From NCBI RefSeq assembly GCF_000426845.1, contig NZ_AUGD01000010.1, positions 124,001 through 188,000 on the forward strand: a stretch of 64,000 nucleotides of DNA, written 5' to 3'. This DNA comes from Bradyrhizobium sp. in8p8. GTDB taxonomy: Bacteria; Pseudomonadota; Alphaproteobacteria; Rhizobiales; Xanthobacteraceae. Under the pieces are notes generated by a model. That model was not told where the DNA came from and did not search any database. It saw nothing but the letters and a program-made list of their open reading frames with translations. The position numbers were made by a program, and so were the translations under genes. Below are positions 18,896 through 27,584 of the stretch, in pieces (the first letter of the stretch is position 1; every line of letters begins with the position of its first letter).

Positions 18896-20005
18896 ATGCC
18901 CGCATGCCTCTCCGACGACTGGACCTTCTGCCCGGAACGAGAGGACGTTTCCGCTGAGTTCACGCGGCTGCTCACCGCGGCCCAGGAGGGCGGCGCCACG
19001 ATCGCAGAATGCCTGATGATCGCCCGTCAGCTGAAGCGCGGCGACGACCGGTCCTGGCACCGCGAATGGAAGAAGCTGGCGCAAACCAATCGGCAGCGTG
19101 CCGAGACGGCGTTTGCGGAGGGCCATCTGGCGAGTGCGCAGCGCAACTGGCTGCGCGCGATGAACTACTATGGTGCCGCGGCGATGCCGCTCGACCCCGC
19201 GGATGAGCGCCGCTGGGTTGCGGTGCTGGCGATGCAGGAATGCGCTCGCCGTTATCTCGCTGCGCGCAGCCCGGCCGGCGAAGTGGTGACCATACCCTGG
19301 CTCGAGGGGCATTCGTTGCAGGGCTACTTCCTTCCTGCGCCCTCGGCAGACGGGTCGGCTCCGACCGTCATCTGCATCGGCGAGCCCGGCCACCGCAAGG
19401 AAGAGTTTCTGTTCAAGCTCGTGCCGCATGCCCGCGAGCGCGGCTTCTCGATGCTGGCGCTCGATCTCTTCGGCGACCAGCGCGACGACTATCTCGATGC
19501 GCTGTTGCAGCGCCGGGATCTCGAGAGCGCGATCCCCGGGGTCATGGACTATCTGGAGACGCGTGCTGACGTCGACTTCGCGCGCATCGGGATCATCGCC
19601 GATGGCTGGGGCTCATCCTTCGTGGCACGCGCGGTGTTGCAGGAGCCGCGGCTGGCCGCCGCCGTCTGCGACGGCGGCCTGTGGGACCTGCACGAGCGGG
19701 CCTTTTTTGCCAGTCGCTTCGCGGTGAGCGACGTCAGCATCGTCCCGGTGCCCCATGCGCCGCTGATGGCTTCCAGCGCCGACTGCCCGGTGCTGATCAC
19801 GCTCGGCGAGGACGGTTGGTTGAAGGCTGATCGGGCGCGTCAGATCGTCCAGAGCGCCCGGCTCGGAAGTGCGGACGTCATGCTGAAGGTGTTCACTGCG
19901 GCCGAGACCGGCGCGGCGCAGGCCCATGCGGACAATCCGAGCCTGGCCAACGAATACATCTTCGACTGGCTCGAATCGCGGCTCGGCGCCGCCAGGCGCA
20001 TCTAG
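18896..20005 (+). CDS. alpha/beta-hydrolase-fold protein lacking the nucleophile
   Basis: The 369-aa product has a helical N-terminal part (about 1-125) followed by an alpha/beta-hydrolase core similar to the FrsA/DPP-type esterase group (PTVICIGEPGHRKEEF, MLALDLFGDQRDDY). Where the nucleophile elbow GxSxG is expected, the sequence is ADGWG (235-239), so no serine occupies the usual position; LGEDGW and a His in QAHAD could supply the acid and base positions. It may be a non-catalytic homologue or use another residue. It is convergent with the MarR regulator, 24 bases apart. The start is uncertain because no strong ribosome site is seen. Confidence 0.75.
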   Translation: MPACLSDDWTFCPEREDVSAEFTRLLTAAQEGGATIAECLMIARQLKRGDDRSWHREWKKLAQTNRQRAETAFAEGHLASAQRNWLRAMNYYGAAAMPLDPADERRWVAVLAMQECARRYLAARSPAGEVVTIPWLEGHSLQGYFLPAPSADGSAPTVICIGEPGHRKEEFLFKLVPHARERGFSMLALDLFGDQRDDYLDALLQRRDLESAIPGVMDYLETRADVDFARIGIIADGWGSSFVARAVLQEPRLAAAVCDGGLWDLHERAFFASRFAVSDVSIVPVPHAPLMASSADCPVLITLGEDGWLKADRARQIVQSARLGSADVMLKVFTAAETGAAQAHADNPSLANEYIFDWLESRLGAARRI

Positions 20006-20029
20006 CGGCCCGCGTCAGAAGCGCAGGGG

Positions 20030-20590
20030 TCAAAAGTCCAGGCTCAGGCGGACGCAGGCCTTTTCGAGACGGGTCTTCAGCGTCGCGAGCTTGGCCGTGA
20101 ATTCGGTAAGCTCGGCCTCGTCGAATTCCTGGAAGACGAATTCCCGGATGGTCTTGTACTGCTCGTGGAGGCTCGCCAGGTGCTTCTGCGTCTTCTCTGT
20201 CAGGGACAGCCTGACCACCCTGGCGTCGGTCGGCGACGGGCGACGGCGCAGCAGGCCCTTCTTTTCGAGCAGCTTGGACTGGGTGGTCACGAAAGACGGG
20301 TCGACGTGGAGGAGCTTGGAGACGACGTTGACCGGGATGCCCTCGTCCTTGTCGAGGTCGGAGATGGCCATCAGGATTAGCCATTGCGGCCCGCTGATGC
20401 CGAGCGTTCGCGCCCAGAACTGACGCAGCTCCTCAAGATACATGTTGATCGAAGATATTTCCCAAGTGAAGCGCCTGATGATGTCCAGATTGCCGATGGT
20501 GCGCAGGCGCGCTCCTTCTTTTCTCGTCGCGGACACAGCGGCGCTCCCGTGATCTGGCTTCTTGCCGTCTTGAGACAATAGTTCACGCAA
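20030..20590 (-). CDS. MarR-family transcriptional regulator
   Basis: Winged-helix dimeric regulator of 186 aa. The central DNA-binding region reads GPQWLILMAISD, VNVVSKLLHVDPSFVTTQSKLLEKKGLLRRR and the wing PSPTDARVVRLSLTEK, a typical MarR pattern. The N-terminal 30 residues are basic and poorly structured, so a later start is possible. It is convergent with the hydrolase-fold gene and divergent from the porin, with a 7-bp inverted repeat in the shared upstream region that may be its operator. Confidence 0.88.
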   Translation of the reverse strand: MRELLSQDGKKPDHGSAAVSATRKEGARLRTIGNLDIIRRFTWEISSINMYLEELRQFWARTLGISGPQWLILMAISDLDKDEGIPVNVVSKLLHVDPSFVTTQSKLLEKKGLLRRRPSPTDARVVRLSLTEKTQKHLASLHEQYKTIREFVFQEFDEAELTEFTAKLATLKTRLEKACVRLSLDF

Positions 20591-20927
20591 CTCTGCCCTG
20601 ATGCAAGTGCAGAGCCGACAAATTGTTACAAAACTGCCAAATATGATGCACTCAGGCGACGAGGTCAGGCTCGTTGTTGCCGCCGTACCACAGCCATCCG
20701 TAAATCAGAAACCTGATTTTATAAACTATTTTGATTAGCAAATGCGCGCATGCATAGTGCGCGCCGACGGTGGGGGATTCTCGACCGTTCCGTTGCAGGT
20801 GGATCGCTCAAGTCCCTCGCGTTCAAGCGGGTGTCGGAAGGCGCGAAGCGGCTGAGCGGGTTTTGAGAGGCGGGGTTTGGGGGGCTGACGGCCCGCCTCG
20901 CCGTGAATGACAACTTGGAGGTTTGAT
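20591..20927. other. 337-base divergent region between marR-type gene and porin
   Basis: An AT-rich core around 20620-20745 contrasts with GC-rich flanks, as expected for promoters. It contains a perfect inverted repeat at 20702-20719 and no gene. The porin ribosome site GGAGG lies just before 20928. Confidence 0.5.
20702..20719. promoter_or_regulatory. candidate operator, perfect 7-bp inverted repeat
   Basis: AAATCAG-AAAC-CTGATTT is a perfect dyad in the region between the divergent MarR-type gene and the porin. MarR proteins bind short AT-rich dyads, so this is a plausible autoregulatory site; a simple hairpin is the alternative. Confidence 0.35.
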
Positions 20928-22454
20928 ATGAAATTGGTGAAGAGCCTTTTGCTCGGCTCAGCGGCGGGTCTGATCGCCGTGGGCGGAGCGCAGGCAGCCG
21001 ATCTGCCCGTCAAGGCGAAGGCGGTCGAGTACGTCAAGATCTGCTCGCTGTACGGTGCCGGCTTCTACTACATCCCGGGCACCGACACCTGCGTCAAGCT
21101 GGGCGGTTACCTGCGCGCTGAAGTCGCGCTCAACTCCGGCGGCCACTACAACGGTCAGTTCAGCGGCGTGGCGGGCGCACACAACCGTCTGACCAACTAC
21201 TACTCCATGCGGTCTCGCGCGGACCTCAACATCGACACGCGCACCGCGACCGAGTACGGCGTCGTCCGTACTTATTTCGATGCGGTGTTCACCTGGACCT
21301 CGGGCAGCTACAGCGGTACCGGCACTGGATTGACCGGCGGCTCGACCGCCTATGATTCGGCTCCGTCCGGAACGAGCGGTTCGGGCTCCGTCGCCGGCGG
21401 CGCACTCGGCGTCTACTACGCCTTCATCCAGTTCGCAGGCTTTACGATGGGTAAGGCGGTGTCGCAGTTCGATGCGCCGTGGACGAACTATCCGGGCAAC
21501 AACTTCGACCAGCTGGTCGGCGGCGGTGGCACCGTTACCGGCGTGAACCAGTTCACTTACACTGCGGATTTTGGCCAGGGCATCACGGCCTCGATTTCGG
21601 CACAGGATCAGACCGCCTACTACCAGACCAACATCTGGAACACTTCGGGAGCGACGGCTGCCGGAATCCTCGGTGGCGCGTACGGTCTCAATGACATCGG
21701 CGGTTCGCGTTCACCTGATATCGTCGGTATGGTGCGCGTCGATCAGGCTTGGGGTCTGTTCCAGGCTTCGGTGGCGGCCCACAACAACCACGCCGGATAT
21801 TATGGCGGCAACGAAACGACCGGCGGGCCGTCCGACAAATGGGGGTGGGCCGCTGCACTGGCTCTGTCGATCAAGAACATCCCGACCGGCGCAGGTGACG
21901 TGGTCAACATCCAGGGCGTCTACACCGAGGGTGCCAGCCGCTACAACTTCCAGAGCCTTGCGGCGACCAGCTACTCGATGTTCAGCGGCAGCGGCAACGG
22001 CGCTTACCAGAGCGTCGGTTTCGCTGGCGTTTCAGATGCAGTCTTCGGAGCCGGCACCGGCCTTGAACTCACGAAGACGTACGGTATGCGCGGCGCATTC
22101 ACGCACAACTGGAATCCGTACTGGAACACGGCGCTTTACGGTGCGTACGGTGCCGTCCGTTACGGCAGCACCGCCAAGGGGCTGATCTGTGGCAGTGCAG
22201 GCATGGCGGCTTTGGCTCTGACCGGTACCTGCAATCCGGACTTTGACATTGCCCAGGTTGGCGTGATCACCCGCTGGACTCCGGTCAAGAACCTGACTTT
22301 CTCGGGCGACTTCAACTGGAGCCGGATCGACCAGAAGTACTCGGGCACGGTCGCCTACGGCGGGAACGCAGCCACTGCCAAGCCGGCGGCTGTCTACGAG
22401 CTGAAGGATCAGGACAGCTTCACGCTGCTGCTCCGCGCTCAGCGCAACTGGTAA
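20928..22454 (+). CDS. outer-membrane porin, Bradyrhizobium type
   Basis: General diffusion porin of the rhizobial Omp2b-like family. The ATG at 20928 follows GGAGGTTTGAT; seven codons upstream another Met is in frame but lies before the ribosome site. The signal peptide is MKLVKSLLLGSAAGLIAVGG with cleavage after AQA. The mature protein begins ADLPVKAKAVEYVKICS and contains the pair of cysteines (CSLYGAGFYYIPGTDTC) and the strand KLGGYLRAEV typical of the family. It ends RAQRNW, an aromatic C-terminus for BamA recognition. 508 aa; monocistronic with a strong terminator. Confidence 0.94.
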   Translation: MKLVKSLLLGSAAGLIAVGGAQAADLPVKAKAVEYVKICSLYGAGFYYIPGTDTCVKLGGYLRAEVALNSGGHYNGQFSGVAGAHNRLTNYYSMRSRADLNIDTRTATEYGVVRTYFDAVFTWTSGSYSGTGTGLTGGSTAYDSAPSGTSGSGSVAGGALGVYYAFIQFAGFTMGKAVSQFDAPWTNYPGNNFDQLVGGGGTVTGVNQFTYTADFGQGITASISAQDQTAYYQTNIWNTSGATAAGILGGAYGLNDIGGSRSPDIVGMVRVDQAWGLFQASVAAHNNHAGYYGGNETTGGPSDKWGWAAALALSIKNIPTGAGDVVNIQGVYTEGASRYNFQSLAATSYSMFSGSGNGAYQSVGFAGVSDAVFGAGTGLELTKTYGMRGAFTHNWNPYWNTALYGAYGAVRYGSTAKGLICGSAGMAALALTGTCNPDFDIAQVGVITRWTPVKNLTFSGDFNWSRIDQKYSGTVAYGGNAATAKPAAVYELKDQDSFTLLLRAQRNW

Positions 22455-22473
22455 GAGCCTAAGATGCGACCAG

Positions 22474-22501
22474 GCCCCGGCGGAAAACCGCCGGGGCTTT
22501 T
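22474..22501 (+). terminator. intrinsic terminator of the porin gene
   Basis: GCCCCGGCGG (22474-22483) pairs perfectly with CCGCCGGGGC (22488-22497) around AAAA, then TTTT. It lies 19 bases after the porin stop. Confidence 0.88.
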
Positions 22502-22563
22502 CGCGAAGCGCGGGCGCTGGGGAAACGTTGGCCTGTGCAGACGACGAAGACGAGCCATGCGCT

Positions 22564-22697
22564 TTGATCGTCTTCGAATTATTTACTTACCTGAGTTACT
22601 AAGCTATATAGCTCTCAGCCAAATACGAAAGTTGCGGCTCTTAGCTTCACGCTAAGCCTCCAAAACCTCCGGTGATGCCCCGCCGGAGGTTTTTTCG
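22564..22697 (+). ncRNA. candidate small RNA between porin and gcrA
   Basis: An AT-rich stretch after the porin terminator contains a TTGATC element (22564-22569), a CTGAG/CTCAG pairing (22591-22618), a 6-bp hairpin CTTAGC-TTCAC-GCTAAG (22640-22656), and a 9-bp hairpin with seven Ts (22664-22696). A second complete terminator here, with no gene between it and the porin terminator, fits an independent small transcript. Alternatively the last hairpin terminates gcrA from the other strand. No family recognised. Confidence 0.35.
22664..22696. terminator. terminator hairpin between porin and gcrA
   Basis: AACCTCCGG (22664-22672) pairs perfectly with CCGGAGGTT (22683-22691). T-runs are present on both strands (seven on plus, four on minus), so it can serve the minus-strand gcrA-type gene, a plus-strand transcript, or both. 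Confidence 0.75.
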
Positions 22698-22711
22698 TTT
22701 GGTGTGGTGCT

Positions 22712-23194
22712 TCAGCCGCGCATCATCATGCGGGCGCGCGCATGCGGCCGGTAGGCGAGGCGGCTATGACCCGCGCAGTAGGGCTGGCCGTCGGGAGCGC
22801 TGTTGCCGCAGAAGCAGAAATCGTCTTCGCCCGGCGTCGAGATCGGCCATCGGCAGCGGTTCTCGGACAACTCCAGCAGCGAGCAGCGATTGGCCTCGTC
22901 GATCGGACCTGCAACCGCGGCTGCGTCGGTCTCGCCATAGATCGTCGCGAGCATCTCATATTGCAGCCGCGGGACCGCCCGCGGTGCACGCTGCGGCCCG
23001 AAGCCTCTGTCCTGGACCTTGCGGTCGTCGGCCGTCCGGCCGCGTGTCAGATTCAGCCGGGACAGCTTCCCGATTACGGCGTTGCGGCTGACCCCGATGT
23101 CGGCGGCGATCTCGCGGCAGGAGAGGCCGGCCTCGAAGTGCCGTTTCAGAAGCTCGATTCGTTCGTCGGTCCAGGTCGGTGAGAGAGCAGGCAT
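22712..23194 (-). CDS. gcrA: GcrA-family cell cycle regulator
   Basis: GcrA is an alphaproteobacterial regulator that binds RNA polymerase sigma-70 and methylated GANTC promoters. The N-terminal part WTDERIELLKRHFEAGLS followed by VSRNAVIGKLSRLNL is the diagnostic DNA-binding region. The C-terminal part has NRCRWPI, FCFCG and GQPYCAGHSRLAYRP, matching the sigma-binding domain. The Met at 23194 (160 aa) aligns with the family start; a Met 11 codons upstream is also possible. Bradyrhizobium genomes can carry more than one gcrA-like gene, so this may be a paralogue. Confidence 0.88.
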   Translation of the reverse strand: MPALSPTWTDERIELLKRHFEAGLSCREIAADIGVSRNAVIGKLSRLNLTRGRTADDRKVQDRGFGPQRAPRAVPRLQYEMLATIYGETDAAAVAGPIDEANRCSLLELSENRCRWPISTPGEDDFCFCGNSAPDGQPYCAGHSRLAYRPHARARMMMRG

Positions 23195-23268
23195 GTGTAA
23201 CGGTCCCAGGTTGGAGATATCGGCCATCCGCCTGATCGAGATCCGTCCGCCTCACGTCCGGCGCGCGC

Positions 23269-23466
23269 TTACGTCCTGCCATTGTCGCGGATCGACAAAA
23301 GCCCGTCCTTGATGGCGAGACGGATGCCTTCCTCGATCAATGTCCGTGCGACGCCGGGAACGCTGGTGCCGTGGGTGCCCTGTCTCACCAGCTTCTCCAG
23401 GTAGGCGATGGTCGAGAGCGCCAAGGTCACGGGAATGCGGTCAGTCTCGGCTTTTTCGGTGGCCAT
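23269..23466 (-). CDS. small hypothetical protein, 65 aa, ribbon-helix-helix-like
   Basis: The sequence RIPVTLALSTIAYLEKLVRQG with the following IEEGIRLAIKDGLLSI has the strand-helix-helix spacing of CopG/Arc-type small DNA-binding proteins, but no diagnostic residue proves it. The start Met at 23466 has only a weak ribosome site. It lies just upstream of gcrA on the same strand, 74 bases from its start, so they could be cotranscribed. Confidence 0.5.
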   Translation of the reverse strand: MATEKAETDRIPVTLALSTIAYLEKLVRQGTHGTSVPGVARTLIEEGIRLAIKDGLLSIRDNGRT

Positions 23467-23666
23467 GGCCCGAACGCTAGCCTCTTACTCGGGTACATAA
23501 AAGTAACGATTAAGACTCTATTTAGGTTCGGGGGTGGAAGTCAAATCCAGGCCGGGTTGGTTCATTAGCGCATTGGAATCGCACGAAAAATCGGGCACGA
23601 CGCAACGCGTCGCGCGGGGCGGCAGGCGCGGGTCGGTGTCGGCAGGTCAGGGAAGGGCCAGGCGGC

Positions 23667-24608
23667 TCAGCCGTGCACGATCGCCTTTTCGATCATGCAG
23701 TGGATACCCTTGGCGCCGTTGACGGTCTGGGTCACCCTGAGATCGGCGGCCAGGCTGCACAGCATGTAGGCATCCTCGCGCGACAGATTCCGCCTCTCGC
23801 CGAGCAGCGCGATCATGTCACGCAGCGCGCGCACCACGCACTGGTCGAGATCGGGATCCATCGCCATGGTCATGTAGTGCGTCGCTGTCTCGGCGCGGGG
23901 ATAGTCGAGCTTCAGGTCCTTGCGGAGCGTCAGGCGGAAGCGGCCCTGCAGCGCGGTCTCGATCGCAGTAACGCAGACTTCGCCGTCGCCCTGCACGCCA
24001 TGACCGTCGCCGCAGGAAAACATCGCGCCTGGCACAAAGACCGGCAGGTACAGCGTCGCACCCGCACCCAGCTCCTTGTTGTCGAGATTGCCGCCCATCG
24101 CACGCGGGATCAGCGAGGAGATGCGGCCCCAGGCTGGCGGCGGCGAAACGCCCATTACGCCGAAGAACGGCTTGAGCGGCAGGTCCAGCCCCCACGGCAT
24201 GCGGCCGACCATCCGCGTCCGGTCGAGCGGGATGTTGAGGATGCGCGTCTCGTGGAAATCGTCGGGCAGGGTGCCGGCCAGCGGCTTGATCATGTTCCAG
24301 CCCCAGTCCTGCCGGAGCTGGACCTCGAGGATCTCGACCGCGAGCACGTCGCCGGGCTCGGCACCCTCGACCGCGATCGGGCCGGTGAGGATGTGACCGG
24401 GCAGCATCCGCTCGTTCTTCGCATGAACCTCGTGCATCTCGGGTGGAATGTGAAACTTGCTCTGGTCGGGCAGCATGTCCGGACCGCCGCTGATGGTGTC
24501 GACCGTCACCTCGTCGCCGCTCTTGACGGTGAGGACGGGCTTGAGCGCAGCTTCGAAGAAGCCCCAATGGCAGGTTTCGGGGCTCGAATGCAGGTGATGA
24601 TGGGTCAT
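23667..24608 (-). CDS. acetamidase/formamidase family protein
   Basis: Member of the FmdA/AmdA family, which hydrolyses short amides to the carboxylate and ammonia. The 313 residues include the N-terminal HHHLHSSPETCHWGFF, HILTGPIAVEGAEPGDVLAVEI (about 72-93), FSCGDGHGVQGDGEVCVTA (about 195-213) and a C-terminal SREDAYMLCSLAADLRVTQ. These are the conserved blocks of the family. The substrate cannot be read. It is divergent from the DUF218 gene with a palindromic repeat between. Confidence 0.88.
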   Translation of the reverse strand: MTHHHLHSSPETCHWGFFEAALKPVLTVKSGDEVTVDTISGGPDMLPDQSKFHIPPEMHEVHAKNERMLPGHILTGPIAVEGAEPGDVLAVEILEVQLRQDWGWNMIKPLAGTLPDDFHETRILNIPLDRTRMVGRMPWGLDLPLKPFFGVMGVSPPPAWGRISSLIPRAMGGNLDNKELGAGATLYLPVFVPGAMFSCGDGHGVQGDGEVCVTAIETALQGRFRLTLRKDLKLDYPRAETATHYMTMAMDPDLDQCVVRALRDMIALLGERRNLSREDAYMLCSLAADLRVTQTVNGAKGIHCMIEKAIVHG

Positions 24609-24628
24609 TTGCCGCGTCCGGTTGGTTT

Positions 24629-24720
24629 CATCGGCCGCGGGCTTGACCCGGCGATCGATCCTCTTTCAAGAAGATTTCTGAAGATGGCAGGGCCGGTCAA
24701 GCCCGCACCGGCAGGCCGTG
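24629..24720. repeat. palindromic intergenic repeat, variant of the 5139-5222 element
   Basis: GCGGGCTTGACCCGGCGATC followed by GATCCTCTTTCAAGA parallels the left half of the ribE-ribH copy, and GGCCGGTCAAGCCC gives the right stem. It is more diverged than other copies. Confidence 0.45.
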
Positions 24721-24738
24721 TGAATTAGGCCAGGTGAT

Positions 24739-25557
24739 TTGAGCGAGGCTCCACTGTTCTTCGTCCTTTCCAAGACCTTGGGCACCGCGCTGCTGCCGAT
24801 CAACCTGCTGGTCGAGCTTGGCATCCTGTCCGTCGTGCTGATGGCGACGCGCTTTGCCACGCTCGGCCGCCGGCTTGCCGTGACCACGCTGGTGCTGTTG
24901 GCGCTCGCTGCGTTCTCGCCGCTCGGCAATCTCCTGATCTACCCGCTGGAGTCACGCTTTCCGTCGTGGGACCCGTCGCGAGGCGCGCCCGACGGCATCA
25001 TCGTGCTCGGCGGCTCGGTCGACACCGACCTCTCGGCGGCGCACCGCACGCCGGTCGTCGCGCACGCGGCCGATCGCCTGTTTGCGCCGGCCGAGCTCGC
25101 CCGCCGCTATCCCAACGCACGAATCGTCTTCACCGGGGGCACAGCGAACCTGGTTTCGACCGAGGCGAGGGAGGCCGACTATTCCGCGCCGATCCTTGAG
25201 AATCTCGGGATCGCGAAGGAACGCCTGATCCTCGAGCGCGACTCCCGCAACACCTGGGAGAATGCGATCTTCACCAGGAAACTGGTATCGCCAATGCCGG
25301 GCGAGCGCTGGCTTCTGGTCACGTCGGCCTTCCACATGCCGCGCTCGATGGGGATCTTCCGCAAGGCCGGCTTTGACGTCGAGGCCTATCCGGTGGACTG
25401 GCGGATGGGGGGACGCGAGGACCTGTTCTCGTTCACAAACATGGGCACGGACGGTCTTCGTCGGACCGATGTCGCCGTCCGCGAGTGGATCGGCCTCGTG
25501 GCTTACCGTTTGATGGGAAGGACCGGCGAGTTGCTTCCGGGACCGGGCAAGGACTAG
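24739..25557 (+). CDS. YdcF/ElyC-family membrane protein (DUF218)
   Basis: The TTG start at 24739 gives 272 aa. Two N-terminal hydrophobic segments (about 7-38 and 44-66) are followed by the DUF218 core: GIIVLGGSV, RLFAPAELARRYPNARIVFTGG, DSRNTWENAIFT and LVTSAFHMPRSMGIFRKAGF. In E. coli the family member ElyC affects envelope/lipid-carrier metabolism; the precise reaction is unsettled. The DUF169 gene begins 56 bases downstream, so the two may be cotranscribed. Confidence 0.85.
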   Translation: MSEAPLFFVLSKTLGTALLPINLLVELGILSVVLMATRFATLGRRLAVTTLVLLALAAFSPLGNLLIYPLESRFPSWDPSRGAPDGIIVLGGSVDTDLSAAHRTPVVAHAADRLFAPAELARRYPNARIVFTGGTANLVSTEAREADYSAPILENLGIAKERLILERDSRNTWENAIFTRKLVSPMPGERWLLVTSAFHMPRSMGIFRKAGFDVEAYPVDWRMGGREDLFSFTNMGTDGLRRTDVAVREWIGLVAYRLMGRTGELLPGPGKD

Positions 25558-25613
25558 AACGAAGCCGTCAAGACAAGAACACACGGCGCGCGGTCGCCGG
25601 CCGGGAGGAAGCC

Positions 25614-26396
25614 ATGCAACAGCAGAGCGCAGACAGGATCGATCTTGCCGGCCTCGTCGCCGATCTCAACAGCCTGCTGCGGCTGAAGACGAACGTGATC
25701 GGGATGAAGCTGTTTGCAACGGTCGCAGAGATGGAGGCGATCCCGAAGATACGCCGCCCGAGCGCAATTCACACCACCGACCAGATCGTGAGCATGGCCG
25801 CGCGCCTGGGATGGACCGTCGGCATCACCGCAGACGATCTCGTCGGCGCACAGTGCCGCGCAGTCATTGGCCTTGCGCCGCAGGACGAGAAGTGGCTCGC
25901 CGGCGAAAATTATGTCGGGGTCTGGCACGGCACGGCCGAGGACGCGCGCAGGCGCCAGGAGGCACTGGATGTGGTTCCGTTCGGGCAATATCAGGCGCTC
26001 GCCGTCAGTCCGCTGGCGGGCGGCCGGCTGGATCCGCCGGACATCTGTCTCGTCTACGCGACGCCCGGGCAGATGATCATCCTGATCAACGGGCTGCAAT
26101 ATACCGGCTACAAGAAGTTCGAATGGGGCGTGGTGGGCGAGACCGCTTGCGCCGATTCCTGGGGGCGGGCGCTCAAGACCGGGGAGCCCAGCCTGTCCTT
26201 GCCATGCTATGCCGAACGGCGCTATGGCGGCGTGCCGGATGAGGAGATGCTGATGGCCTTGAAGCCGTCGCATCTCGCCAAGGCGATCGAGGGCATGAAG
26301 GCGCTGGCCAAGAACGGCCTGCGCTATCCGATCCCGCCCTATGGCATTCAAAGCGACGTCCGTGCCGGCATGGGCGTGAGTTACGCGAAGAAGTAA
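25614..26396 (+). CDS. DUF169 domain protein
   Basis: The 260-aa start at 25614 has GGGAGGA upstream. The protein has the DUF169 pattern: an N-terminal helix followed by NVIGMKLFATVAEM, CRAVIGLAP, PLAGGRLDPPDICLVYATPGQ and CADSWGRAL near 182, with conserved cysteines. Function of the family is unknown. The next gene (trans-acting enoyl-reductase-like) begins 10 bases after the stop, indicating one transcript. Confidence 0.85.
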   Translation: MQQQSADRIDLAGLVADLNSLLRLKTNVIGMKLFATVAEMEAIPKIRRPSAIHTTDQIVSMAARLGWTVGITADDLVGAQCRAVIGLAPQDEKWLAGENYVGVWHGTAEDARRRQEALDVVPFGQYQALAVSPLAGGRLDPPDICLVYATPGQMIILINGLQYTGYKKFEWGVVGETACADSWGRALKTGEPSLSLPCYAERRYGGVPDEEMLMALKPSHLAKAIEGMKALAKNGLRYPIPPYGIQSDVRAGMGVSYAKK

Positions 26397-26405
26397 AGGC
26401 CGATT

Positions 26406-27584
26406 ATGAGCTCTGCGAAATTCGACATCGTCGTCTATGGCGCGACCGGCTTCACCGGCCAGCTCGTCGCGGAATATCTGGCGACGCATTACAAGGACGA
26501 CAAGGCGCTCAAATGGGCGATGGCGGGCCGCAGCCTCGACAAGCTGAAGTCGGTACGTGAAGCCATCGGCGCGCCTGCCGATACGCCGCTGCTCGCGGCC
26601 GACGCATCTGACGCTACATCGCTCAAGGCAATGGTGGCGCAGACCAGGTCGGTGATCACGACGGTCGGGCCGTACCAATTCTACGGCGAGGATCTGCTCG
26701 CGGCCTGTATCGCTGCGGGTGTGGATTATTTCGATCTCTGCGGCGAGCCGGTCTGGATGCGGCAGATGATCGACAAGTACGAGGCGGCGGCCAAGGCGAG
26801 CGGCGCGCGCATCGTATTCTCATGCGGCTACGATTCCGTGCCGTTCGAGCTCGGCACGTTCTTCGTGCAGGAGGAGGCCAAGCGCGTGTTCGGCGCACCG
26901 GCCGCGCGCGTGAAGGGCCGCGTGCGGGACATGCGCGGCACGCTGTCCGGCGGCACCGCGGCGAGCGCGAAGGCGACCTTCGATGCGGTCGCCAAGGATC
27001 TCAGCCTCGTCGCCATCCTCAACGATCATTTCGCGCTGACGCCGGGGTTCACCGGCCCGAAGCAGCCCAAGGGCAACAGGGCAGCTTACGAGGAGGATCT
27101 GCAATCCTGGGCCGCACCGTTCATGATGGCGTTGATCAACACCCGCAACGTCCACCGCTCCAACATGCTGATGGGCTTTCCCTACGGCAAGGACTTCGTC
27201 TACGACGAGATGGTCCTGACCGGTCCGGGCGAAAAAGGCGAGGCTAACGCCAAGCGCGTGATGGCGGCCAATGCCGAGAAGACCGGCCCGAATGCGCCCA
27301 AGCCCGGCGAGGGGCCGTCGAAGGAAGAGCGCGAGAACGGCCTGTTCGATCTGCTTTACGTCGCGATCGCGCCCGACGGCCGCCAGGTGCGCGCGGGCGT
27401 CACCGGCGACCGCGATCCCGGGTACGGCTCAACCTCCAAGATGATCTCCGAATGCGCGATCTGCCTGCTGCGTGACTCAACCGACGTTCCGGGCGGCTTC
27501 TGGACGCCGGGAGCGGCAATGCAGCACAAGCTGATCAAACGGCTGCAGGACCATGCAGGGCTGACGTTCAAGGTGGAGAAATAG
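26406..27584 (+). CDS. trans-acting enoyl reductase / saccharopine-dehydrogenase-like oxidoreductase
   Basis: NAD(P)-binding protein of 392 aa. The N-terminal Rossmann motif is VVYGATGFTGQLVAEYLA (about 9-26), followed by WAMAGRSLDKL, TTVGPYQFYGEDLLAACIAAG and DLCGEPVWMRQMI. This pattern groups with mycobacterial trans-acting enoyl reductases that reduce polyketide or lipid intermediates, but no polyketide synthase is nearby, so the substrate is open. It is coupled to DUF169 by 10-base spacing and overlaps the convergent exopolysaccharide polymerase-like gene by 17 bases. Confidence 0.82.
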   Translation: MSSAKFDIVVYGATGFTGQLVAEYLATHYKDDKALKWAMAGRSLDKLKSVREAIGAPADTPLLAADASDATSLKAMVAQTRSVITTVGPYQFYGEDLLAACIAAGVDYFDLCGEPVWMRQMIDKYEAAAKASGARIVFSCGYDSVPFELGTFFVQEEAKRVFGAPAARVKGRVRDMRGTLSGGTAASAKATFDAVAKDLSLVAILNDHFALTPGFTGPKQPKGNRAAYEEDLQSWAAPFMMALINTRNVHRSNMLMGFPYGKDFVYDEMVLTGPGEKGEANAKRVMAANAEKTGPNAPKPGEGPSKEERENGLFDLLYVAIAPDGRQVRAGVTGDRDPGYGSTSKMISECAICLLRDSTDVPGGFWTPGAAMQHKLIKRLQDHAGLTFKVEK

